A stretch of 5,095 nucleotides of DNA from HGM05232 sp036661515 (GCA_036661515.1 JAVWYO010000135.1:1-5095), one strand, 5' to 3'; counted from the stretch's first letter, positions 1 through 4,745 are shown. Notes: a model not told the origin generated them from the letters alone. Numbers and translations: made by a program.

Positions 1-7
1 GTTAAAT

Positions 8-27
8 TTCAGAACTGGCGTTCTGAA
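8..27. repeat. Inverted repeat / hairpin, 8-bp arms
   Basis: TTCAGAAC (8-15) and GTTCTGAA (20-27) are perfect reverse complements around a 4-base loop (tggc). No T-run follows on the plus strand, so a terminator is not clearly supported. Confidence 0.6.
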
Positions 28-29
28 GT

Positions 30-48
30 GGAACGTCTTCGACGTTCT
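30..48. repeat. Inverted repeat / hairpin, 7-bp arms
   Basis: GAACGTC (31-37) and GACGTTC (41-47) pair perfectly around a TTC loop, with a possible G-U pair at 30/48. It sits two bases after the preceding hairpin, so the two could stack as tandem stem-loops in a transcript. Confidence 0.6.
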
Positions 49-95
49 GCTTCGCTCGCACACATACCCACGAGAAACAGAACTTCGAATGAAAA

Positions 96-154
96 ATCTG
101 TGGGAATCTGTGTTATCTGTGGGCGATAGTTAGCGTGCATGTGTGGATTCTGTG
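96..154. repeat. Short ATCTGTG direct repeats
   Basis: ATCTGTG occurs at 96-102, 106-112 and 115-121, spaced 10 and 9 bases apart. A variant, ATTCTGTG, lies at 147-154. Two of the three exact copies and the variant are followed by GG. The unit is too short and irregular for a CRISPR array. Confidence 0.55.
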
Positions 155-174
155 GGGGAGAGGTGAGGGAAGAG

Positions 175-207
175 AAGCGGAGCAATAACTTTGTTATTGC
201 TCCGCTT
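175..207 (-). terminator. Intrinsic-terminator-like hairpin after tRNA-Arg
   Basis: Arms 175-189 and 193-207 are perfect 15-bp reverse complements around a 3-base loop. On the minus strand the stem begins at the last base of the tRNA CCA end and is followed by a pyrimidine-rich tract (CTCTTCCC), not a pure U-run. Its position directly behind the tRNA argues for a transcription stop and/or a 3'-processing structure. Confidence 0.7.
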
Positions 208-283
208 GGTGACCCCGACAGGATTCAAACCTGTAACCTTCTGATCCGTAGTCAGATACTCTATTCAGTTGAGCCACGGGGCC
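207..283 (-). tRNA. tRNA-Arg (anticodon ACG)
   Basis: The minus strand from 283 to 207 folds into a full cloverleaf. The acceptor stem GGCCCCG pairs with CGGGGTC (one G-U). The D-stem is GCTC/GAGT, the anticodon stem TCTGA/TCAGA encloses the loop CTACGGA, and the T-stem ACAGG/CCTGT encloses TTTGAAT. Discriminator A73 is at 210 and an encoded CCA at 209-207. Loop positions 34-36 read ACG, so this is the arginine tRNA whose A34 is normally deaminated to inosine by TadA to read CGU/CGC/CGA. A20, an arginine identity base in E. coli, is present. Oddly, D-loop position 19 is A and T-loop position 56 is T, where nearly all tRNAs have G19 and C56; the two changes would preserve a pair. The gene has its own promoter and terminator and follows engB on the same strand. 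Confidence 0.96.
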
Positions 284-295
284 GTTTTGTGAGTG

Positions 296-326
296 CAAAG
301 TTAGATATTCTTTTTTAATATCCAAA
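296..326 (-). promoter_or_regulatory. Bacteroides-type promoter of tRNA-Arg
   Basis: On the minus strand, TTTG (326-323), a 19-base spacer and TAACTTTG (303-296) match the Bacteroidota -33/-7 consensus TTTG-N19-21-TAnnTTTG exactly. The -7 box ends 12 bases before the tRNA 5' end, so the predicted start is about 288-290 with a very short leader. The spacer itself is an inverted repeat (GATATT at 304-309, AATATC at 317-322). Confidence 0.8.
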
Positions 327-391
327 AGATATTTGACTATTTTTCCTCAAAGAATTTGCGCTAACGCTCTAACAAACTGCAAAACAGCTTC

Positions 392-997
392 TTATTTTTT
401 ACGCAAACTAAGATTTATATCACTGATATAATTCAGAATTTCATCACGCCCTCTTTTATCTTCGGCTGAGGTGAGGAAAATTGGTGGCAATTCTTCCCAA
501 TGTTCGAGTAGGGCTTGCTTGTAAAGCCCGATGTTTGCTTTTCCTGTGTTTACTCCGAGTTTGTCGAGTTTTGTAAATACGATGCTAAAGGGGATATTAT
601 TTTCGCCAAGCCATTCCATAAATTCAATATCAATCTTTTGTGGCTTATGTCGAGAATCGATAAGGACAAATAGATTGGTCATCTGTGAGCGTTCCAAGAT
701 ATAATCTTCAATTATTGTGCGTAAAGCCTCTCTCGCAACCTTGCCACGCAGGGCGTAGCCGTATCCGGGTAAATCCACGATATACCATTTTTCATTGATA
801 AGGAAATGATTAATCAACATCGTTTTGCCTGGCGTTGATGAAGTCATTGCTAATTTGCCATTGCCTGTGAGCATGTTTATTAGCGATGATTTTCCGACAT
901 TTGACCGTCCTATAAAAGCATATTCAGGCATTGTGCTTTTTGGGCACTTTTCAACGTCGGTGTTGCTTATTTCAAATTGCGCTGACTTTATAATCAT
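392..997 (-). CDS. engB: Ribosome biogenesis GTP-binding protein EngB (YihA/YsxC)
   Basis: This is a small cytoplasmic GTPase of the TrmE-Era-EngA-YihA-Septin group; family members (YihA, YsxC) assist large-subunit ribosome assembly and are often essential. The GTPase motifs lie in order in 201 residues: G1 GRSNVGKS (30-37), G2 around T55 in STPGKT (54-59), G3 DLPG (75-78), G4 TKLD (142-145) and G5 TSA (176-178). The length is normal for the family. The start MIIKSAQFEISNTDV matches the conserved N-terminus of Bacteroidota homologues as I remember them. It is transcribed away from recR, and a perfect TAACTTTG box lies 36 bases upstream of its start codon. No Shine-Dalgarno sequence is visible and the leader is A/T-rich. 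tRNA-Arg follows 108 bases downstream on the same strand with its own promoter. Confidence 0.97.
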   Translation of the reverse strand: MIIKSAQFEISNTDVEKCPKSTMPEYAFIGRSNVGKSSLINMLTGNGKLAMTSSTPGKTMLINHFLINEKWYIVDLPGYGYALRGKVAREALRTIIEDYILERSQMTNLFVLIDSRHKPQKIDIEFMEWLGENNIPFSIVFTKLDKLGVNTGKANIGLYKQALLEHWEELPPIFLTSAEDKRGRDEILNYISDINLSLRKK

Positions 998-1033
998 GTT
1001 ACTTATTTTTTATTGAAAGTATTATTACTTTGG

Positions 1034-1041
1034 CAAAGTTA
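1034..1041 (-). promoter_or_regulatory. Candidate -7 box of engB promoter
   Basis: The minus strand reads TAACTTTG, a perfect match to TAnnTTTG, placing a start near 1027 and a leader of about 30 bases. The -33 element is poor: the best candidate is TTTA at 1067-1064 with a 22-base spacer. It lies inside the 91-bp gap between the divergent engB and recR starts. Confidence 0.5.
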
Positions 1042-1063
1042 AGAATTTGATGGCGAAAATTAG

Positions 1064-1071
1064 TAAATTTG
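1064..1071 (+). promoter_or_regulatory. Candidate -7 box of recR promoter
   Basis: TAAATTTG is a perfect TAnnTTTG match ending 17 bases before ATG 1089. The nearest upstream TTTG (1046-1049) is only 14 bases away, shorter than the usual 19-21, so the -33 element is doubtful. A second, one-mismatch box (TTACTTTG, 1025-1032) is an alternative. If 1064-1071 is used, recR must start at 1089 and not at the upstream in-frame TTG/ATG (1047/1050). Confidence 0.35.
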
Positions 1072-1088
1072 TCAGAAATAACGAATTA

Positions 1089-1718
1089 ATGGAACAAGAG
1101 TTTGCATCAACATTACTTGAAAATGCGGTAAATGAGTTTTCTAAGTTGCCAGGTATCGGTCGCAAAACAGCGCTACGACTTGTCTTGCATCTGCTCCGTC
1201 AAAATGAAGATTCGTCAATATCATTTGGCGAGGCTATCATAAAGCTACGCAAAGAGATACGCTATTGCACGCGATGCCACAATATATCGGAGCATGACAC
1301 TTGTACGATATGTTCTAATCCGTCGCGCGACAGTTCGGTGGTGTGTGTAGTGGAAAATGTGAAAGATGTTATGAGCATCGAAAACACGCATCAGCACAAA
1401 GGGCTTTATCACGTGCTTGGTGGGCTTATCTCTCCGATGGAGGGCGTTGGACCTCAAGATATTGAGATTGAAAGTCTTGTTGAGCGTGCAAAGACAGGCG
1501 AAGTAAAAGAGGTAATCCTTGCGCTTAGTGCAACGATGGAAGGAGACACCACAAATTTCTATATATTTCGTAAACTTGCTCCCTTTGACGTGAAAATTAC
1601 ACTCCTCGCACGTGGTGTGTCGGTAGGAAATGAGATAGAATATACCGATGAACTGACGCTTGGACGTTCAATACTTAACCGAACACTATTTAGCGACACT
1701 TTTAATGCTAATAGTTAG
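1089..1718 (+). CDS. recR: Recombination protein RecR
   Basis: RecR works with RecO (and RecF) to load RecA on single-stranded gaps during recombinational repair. From ATG 1089 the protein is 209 residues. It shows the helix-hairpin-helix LPGIGRKTA (20-28), a four-cysteine zinc finger (C60, C63, C72, C75) and a Toprim domain from about 82 to 175 with VCVVEN (E89) and GGLISPM (111-117). The conserved C-terminal stretch ARGVSVG...DELTLGRSI follows. The frame stays open to an in-frame TTG at 1047 and ATG at 1050, but those add 13-14 residues not found in the family (about 200 aa) and would place the TAAATTTG box inside the gene, so 1089 is preferred. There is no Shine-Dalgarno sequence. recR heads a likely operon, with the glycosyltransferase beginning 23 bases after its stop. 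Confidence 0.97.
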   Translation: MEQEFASTLLENAVNEFSKLPGIGRKTALRLVLHLLRQNEDSSISFGEAIIKLRKEIRYCTRCHNISEHDTCTICSNPSRDSSVVCVVENVKDVMSIENTHQHKGLYHVLGGLISPMEGVGPQDIEIESLVERAKTGEVKEVILALSATMEGDTTNFYIFRKLAPFDVKITLLARGVSVGNEIEYTDELTLGRSILNRTLFSDTFNANS

Positions 1719-1741
1719 AAGCCTCACAGACACAGATAGAT

Positions 1742-2890
1742 ATGAAACAGTTAACAGTAATCATAGTAAATTATAAGGTAAAATACTTCCTTGAGCAGAC
1801 GATTAGGTCGGTAGAAGAAGCTATGCGCAATATTTCAGGCGAAATTATTGTTATTGACAACAATTCGGGCGACGACACCATAGAATTTTTGCGCAATCGA
1901 TTTACGCTTACTGCTGTCGATAACAAAATTAATGTAGGATTTGCAGGAGCAAATAATGCAGGAATAAGAATGGCAAAATCGCAATACACGCTTATCCTTA
2001 ACCCCGACACAATCATCGGAGAGCGCGTGTTGACCGACTCTATCAACTGGATAGAATCGCATGAAGATTGTGGAGGCATAGGCGTGAAAATGCTTGACGG
2101 CAACGGCGTGTTCCTGCCCGAATCGAAGCGCGCATTTCCATCGCCATGGGTCTCTTTTTGCAAAATATTTGGGCTATCTTCCATATTTCCTTACTCAAAA
2201 ATATTTGCAAAATATCATCTCCGATATTTAGATTGCTCACAGCCCCACAAAATAGACATTATGGCTGGGGCATACATGTTTATTCGCACAAATTTATTGC
2301 AAGAATTACGCGGCTTTGATGAAGATTTCTTCATGTATGGCGAAGACATCGACCTCTCCTACCGCATATCGCTCAGTGGATATAACAACTATTATCTGCC
2401 ATCTCCAATAATCCATTACAAGGGCGAAAGCACCAAAGAAGGCTCAATGCAATACGTAAAAGTATTTTATCAATCCATGATAATATTCTTCAAAAAGCAT
2501 TATCCCAATTACAGTAAAGGATATGCAATAATGATACACGCTGCCGTGCATCTACGTGCCGCAATGGCAATGACAAAGCGATTGTTACCAGCAGGCAAGC
2601 GCAACACTCGGCTCAACACAAAATGGATAGTCATAAGCGCAATGCCACAACCCATATTAACAATACTTTCACAAAAAGATATTCTACCCGAAAACATTTC
2701 GGCACAATCTGCTGTTATATTAACGCAGTTGCAAGATTTTCAAAAATATGATATAGTTTTAGATAATCGACACTTTTCTTATCAAGAAATCATCGATTTT
2801 ATCGAGAAATATAGCGCAAAGCACCTTCATTTTCACATCTATTCAAGCCAAAGCAATCTAATAATCTCTCCTAAAATGCAAGTAATATGA
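1742..2890 (+). CDS. Family 2 glycosyltransferase with short C-terminal domain
   Basis: This is a GT-A fold, rhamnosyltransferase-like (WbbL-type) GT2 enzyme that probably moves a nucleotide-activated sugar onto a surface polysaccharide or lipid-linked precursor; donor and acceptor cannot be read from the sequence. Visible motifs are TVIIVNYKV (5-13), VIDNNSGD with D39 (37-44), NVGFAGANNAG (64-74), the metal-site-like LNPDT (86-90), FLPESKR (124-130), and acceptor-side GFDEDFFMYGEDIDLSYRI (191-209) with HYKGEST (225-231). The catalytic part ends near residue 258. An amphipathic stretch follows (about 261-283), then an 88-residue alpha/beta segment (about 294-382) resembling part of the nucleotide-binding-like domain fused to longer Bacteroidota homologues. 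No clear membrane helices are present. It lies 23 bases after recR and overlaps the acetyltransferase gene by four bases, suggesting one transcript. Confidence 0.9.
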   Translation: MKQLTVIIVNYKVKYFLEQTIRSVEEAMRNISGEIIVIDNNSGDDTIEFLRNRFTLTAVDNKINVGFAGANNAGIRMAKSQYTLILNPDTIIGERVLTDSINWIESHEDCGGIGVKMLDGNGVFLPESKRAFPSPWVSFCKIFGLSSIFPYSKIFAKYHLRYLDCSQPHKIDIMAGAYMFIRTNLLQELRGFDEDFFMYGEDIDLSYRISLSGYNNYYLPSPIIHYKGESTKEGSMQYVKVFYQSMIIFFKKHYPNYSKGYAIMIHAAVHLRAAMAMTKRLLPAGKRNTRLNTKWIVISAMPQPILTILSQKDILPENISAQSAVILTQLQDFQKYDIVLDNRHFSYQEIIDFIEKYSAKHLHFHIYSSQSNLIISPKMQVI

Positions 2891-3411
2891 ATCCATTACT
2901 GTCAAATGAAACCATAACCCTCAGAGCCTTAGAGCCTACTGACCTCGACATACTTTACAAGTGGGAAAACGACACCTCTCTATGGGAAGTGGGCAACACC
3001 ATCACCCCATATTCACGAGAACAGTTATGGGAATATCTAAAGGACTATGATGGCGACATATATAAAAGTCATCAACTGCGCCTAATGGTAACACTCACAC
3101 ATAGTGGCGAAAGCATAGGCACAATTGATTTTTATGATTTTGATCCTTTCAACAATCGAGCTGCGATAGGCATCTTAATAGATGAGAGTCATCAAGGAAA
3201 TGGATATGGACGGCAAGCAATCGAAATCACATCCCGCTATGCAGCGCATTATATCGGGCTACGCCAATTATTAGCAATTATACCCTCTAAAAACATACAC
3301 AGCAAGCACCTATTTGAGAAATGTGGCTTCCAATGTTCGGGCACGCTCCAGGCATGGCTAAAGATTGGTAACGACTACAACGACGTTGAAATAATGCAAC
3401 TTCTTTTTTAA
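2887..3411 (+). CDS. GNAT family N-acetyltransferase (RimJ/SpeG-like)
   Basis: The 174-residue protein fits a single Acetyltransf_3-type GNAT domain, which transfers an acetyl group from acetyl-CoA to an amine. The N-terminal TITLRALEPTDLDILYKWEND (9-29) is typical of the RimJ/RimL/SpeG group. Motif A, with the acetyl-CoA pyrophosphate loop, is GILIDESHQGNGYGRQA (95-111), where Q103-x-x-G-x-G108 fits the Q/R-x-x-G-x-G/A signature. The C-terminal part LFEKCGFQCSGTLQAW is the usual motif B region. The acceptor (ribosomal protein, polyamine, sugar amine or other) cannot be assigned. Its ATG overlaps the glycosyltransferase TGA as ATGA (2887-2890), so translation is probably coupled. That pairing makes a role in modifying an amino sugar possible, but this is inference. 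The stop overlaps that of the convergent lipoprotein gene. Confidence 0.9.
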   Translation: MNPLLSNETITLRALEPTDLDILYKWENDTSLWEVGNTITPYSREQLWEYLKDYDGDIYKSHQLRLMVTLTHSGESIGTIDFYDFDPFNNRAAIGILIDESHQGNGYGRQAIEITSRYAAHYIGLRQLLAIIPSKNIHSKHLFEKCGFQCSGTLQAWLKIGNDYNDVEIMQLLF

Positions 3412-3860
3412 TTAACTGTTGCAGCGTAAGGTGCAAATTCTGCAACTTTAGCGCCACCTTTATAAAGGATTAATTTGCCATTTTCAATTTTATACTTGTC
3501 GGCTTCATCAAGCATGAGAAGTAACGGACGTTCGAGTTCCATATTTGGGCAAGCCATCATCGTTGATGCCCCTGCATGGATATCAATCACGCCATTTTTC
3601 TTCATCTCAAATTTACCAAAGAAACGGTTACATGCAGCAACACCCGAATATGTACTATCAGCATTATTAAATTTCATCGTAAATCGATCACTTTCAGCAA
3701 ACTCCTTATTAGCCTCGCCATTCAACGTCACAAGTTTCCACGCTGTTGCTTCTAATGAACGACCACTATTAATAGCTTTCTTGCTGCAACAGCAAGATGA
3801 GATACTTATAGCTATTACAGCTACTAAAGATAAAATCGTTAAATTACTTTTTTTCATCAT
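3408..3860 (-). CDS. META-domain (HslJ-like) lipoprotein
   Basis: This is a 150-residue predicted envelope lipoprotein. The N-terminus MMKKS is followed by a hydrophobic segment (7-20) and a lipobox ISSC ending at C23, the probable lipidated residue; C24 and C25 follow directly. The mature part is one META domain: TAWKLVTLNGE (39-49), YSGVAACNRFFGKF (71-84), the hallmark STMMACPNMELE (99-110) and a C-terminal strand around KLILYKGGAKVAEF (129-142). META proteins such as HslJ are tied to envelope stress or heat-shock-related resistance in some bacteria, but their biochemical role is not settled, so only the family is assigned. Either of two adjacent ATGs (3860, 3857) could start it. A TCTG-N21-TATTTTTG promoter candidate lies upstream. 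It diverges from the pseudouridine synthase gene and converges on the acetyltransferase. Confidence 0.92.
   Translation of the reverse strand: MMKKSNLTILSLVAVIAISISSCCCSKKAINSGRSLEATAWKLVTLNGEANKEFAESDRFTMKFNNADSTYSGVAACNRFFGKFEMKKNGVIDIHAGASTMMACPNMELERPLLLMLDEADKYKIENGKLILYKGGAKVAEFAPYAATVN
3418..3446. other. Weak stem-loop at the convergent gene ends
   Basis: GTTGCAG (3418-3424) and CTGCAAC (3440-3446) pair perfectly around a 15-base loop, inside the last codons of the lipoprotein gene. Plus-strand transcripts would reach it just past the acetyltransferase stop; minus-strand transcripts leave it into AGTTAATTAAAAAAG. It is the only candidate transcription stop between the two convergent genes, and a weak one. 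Confidence 0.25.
3779..3797 (-). repeat. Hairpin over the lipobox codons
   Basis: TCTTGCTG (3779-3786) and CAGCAAGA (3790-3797) are perfect 8-bp arms around a 3-base loop. In the lipoprotein mRNA this stem covers the TGC TGT TGC cysteine codons of the lipobox, 64-82 bases after the first ATG. Confidence 0.5.
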
Positions 3861-3909
3861 TCTTTGAATTTTATTTATACTATATATTATTAAGTATATT
3901 ATTAATCGA

Positions 3910-3942
3910 CAAAAATAGTAATAAATACTTCGTTATTCCAGA
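3910..3942 (-). promoter_or_regulatory. Candidate promoter of the META lipoprotein gene
   Basis: On the minus strand, TATTTTTG (3917-3910) is a perfect TAnnTTTG box. TCTG (3942-3939) sits 21 bases upstream as a one-mismatch -33 element. The predicted start near 3904 leaves an A/T-rich leader of about 45 bases, which contains the inverted repeat TATACT/AGTATA (3876-3881 / 3893-3898). Confidence 0.5.
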
Positions 3943-3959
3943 GTAAAGCATTTTCTTTG
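3929..3959 (+). promoter_or_regulatory. Weak candidate promoter of the pseudouridine synthase gene
   Basis: TTCG (3929-3932), 19 bases, then TTTCTTTG (3952-3959) gives one mismatch in each element of the Bacteroidota consensus. It would start transcription near 3966, about 20 bases before ATG 3985, and overlaps the upstream part of the divergent lipoprotein promoter. The 12-bp palindrome ATAATATATTAT (3967-3978) lies in the leader. Confidence 0.3.
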
Positions 3960-3984
3960 TAATAAAATAATATATTATAACAAC

Positions 3985-4659
3985 ATGGAAGTAGTTTACG
4001 AAGACAACCACATCATAATAGTCAACAAAGCACCGGGCGAAATCGTACAAGGCGACAAGACAGGCGACACACCACTGGTAGAGACGCTAAAGGAATGGAT
4101 AAAAGAGAAATATGCCAAACCGGGAAACGTGTTTTGTGGCGTGGCACATAGGCTCGACAGGCCAGTTGGAGGACTTGTTATCTTCGCAAAAACGAGCAAA
4201 GCATTAGCACGAATGAATGAAATGTTTCGTAATGGCGATGTCAAAAAGACCTATTGGGCTATTACAAAAAATGCCCCACCAAAAGATGCCGACACTCTCA
4301 CTCACTACATAACATCTGTCGAAAAAAATAATAAATCCTATGCCTCTCTCACCGAGAAGCCCGATTCACAAAAGGCAATACTTATGTATCGTCTTATCGG
4401 CAAGAGCGACCGATATAATCTACTTGAAATAAACCTCCTCACAGGGCGCAAGCATCAGATTAGAGTGCAACTATCATCTATTGGCTGTCCAATAAAAGGA
4501 GATTTAAAATATGGGTCTGAGCGTAGCAATCCCGATGGAGGTATTAGTCTACTCGCGCGTCGCGTAGAATTTACGCACCCCGTATCGGGCATAAAAATCG
4601 ATGTAACCGCCCCAATCCCCAACGACAACCTTTGGAAAGCCCTATCCCCCGAAGATTAG
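3985..4659 (+). CDS. RluA-family RNA pseudouridine synthase
   Basis: The enzyme isomerises uridine to pseudouridine in rRNA or tRNA. The signature AHRLDRPVGGLVIFAKT (54-70) contains the catalytic aspartate D58. The N-terminal VYEDNHIIIVNKAPG (4-18) is the usual first strand motif, KTYWA (88-92) follows, and LLTGRKHQIRVQLSSIGCPIKGDLKYG (151-177) is motif III; R-K-HQIR-x-Q stands where many members have R-T-HQIR-x-H. At 224 residues it is a compact form with no N-terminal S4 RNA-binding domain, unlike RluC and RluD. The target uridine cannot be assigned, so no symbol is given. ATG 3985 falls directly before the conserved first strand and is the natural start; the leader has no Shine-Dalgarno sequence. 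It is transcribed alone and ends 24 bases before a strong terminator. Confidence 0.95.
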   Translation: MEVVYEDNHIIIVNKAPGEIVQGDKTGDTPLVETLKEWIKEKYAKPGNVFCGVAHRLDRPVGGLVIFAKTSKALARMNEMFRNGDVKKTYWAITKNAPPKDADTLTHYITSVEKNNKSYASLTEKPDSQKAILMYRLIGKSDRYNLLEINLLTGRKHQIRVQLSSIGCPIKGDLKYGSERSNPDGGISLLARRVEFTHPVSGIKIDVTAPIPNDNLWKALSPED

Positions 4660-4683
4660 AATAAAAGCAAAAATAAGATAAAC

Positions 4684-4733
4684 ATCACGCGCCCCGAAGC
4701 CATAAAGCATTCGGGGCGCGTGATAATGTTTTT
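4684..4733. terminator. Bidirectional intrinsic terminator
   Basis: Arms 4684-4698 and 4710-4724 are perfect 15-bp, GC-rich reverse complements around an 11-base loop. On the plus strand TAATG and a T5 run follow (4729-4733). On the minus strand the stem leads into a T-rich tract (GTTTATCTTATTTTTGC). It lies between the convergent pseudouridine synthase and HicB-type genes and fits a terminator for both. Confidence 0.9.
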
Positions 4734-4745
4734 AATTACAGTTTA

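Larger units (their letters stand above)
1..174. other. Gene-free left flank with hairpins and short repeats
   Basis: I see no convincing gene here. One plus frame is open from the window edge to a TAG at 127-129, and one minus frame is open across most of the stretch. Neither translation has a recognisable domain or protein-like composition (the plus one ends in ...GICVICGR). What stands out instead is structure: two adjacent inverted repeats (8-27 and 30-48), four copies of CAGAAC/GTTCTG within 83 bases, and an ATCTGTG repeat (96-154). This looks like intergenic DNA downstream of the tRNA gene. Confidence 0.6.

Noticed and set aside
1..129. Open plus frame from the window edge to TAG 127-129, and an open minus frame over the same bases
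   Set aside because: The translations are low in protein-like character, contain the ATCTGTG repeat and show no family motif. Bases 1-129 are better explained as intergenic repeats.
96..154. ATCTGTG repeats as a CRISPR array
   Set aside because: The units are 7-8 bases with 2-3 base gaps, with no long identical repeats or spacers and no cas genes.
1..210. tRNA 3' end as an integration site for a mobile element to the left
   Set aside because: No repeated tRNA 3' fragment, integrase or other mobile-element gene is visible in the 206 bases downstream of the tRNA.
825..1016. 63-codon plus-strand frame antisense to the engB start
   Set aside because: It lies mostly on the opposite strand of well-supported engB codons and has no recognisable domain.
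1245..1457. 70-codon minus-strand frame inside recR
   Set aside because: It is a shadow of the recR zinc-finger and Toprim coding region, with no motif of its own.
1771..2184. 137-codon minus-strand frame inside the glycosyltransferase
   Set aside because: It is long but antisense to strongly conserved GT2 motifs; its translation resembles no family I know. Two further minus frames in this gene are rejected for the same reason.
3475..3867. 130-codon plus-strand frame over the lipoprotein gene
   Set aside because: The minus strand encodes a clear lipobox and META domain. The plus frame is its antisense shadow, with hydrophobic ends arising from the Lys/Glu codons.
3871..3911. Possible dif-like XerCD site in the AT-rich gap (TATATTATTAA-type sequence)
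   Set aside because: The match to the TTATGTTAA arm needs a deleted base, and the region is so AT-rich that such partial matches are expected. A genome-wide GC-skew plot would be needed.
1700..4660. Apparent shift of the plus strand from G/T-rich to A/C-rich after recR, hinting at a replication terminus or inversion
   Set aside because: Spot counts of G and C in sampled lines after recR were nearly equal, and gene orientation explains much of the engB side. The signal is too weak without whole-genome skew.
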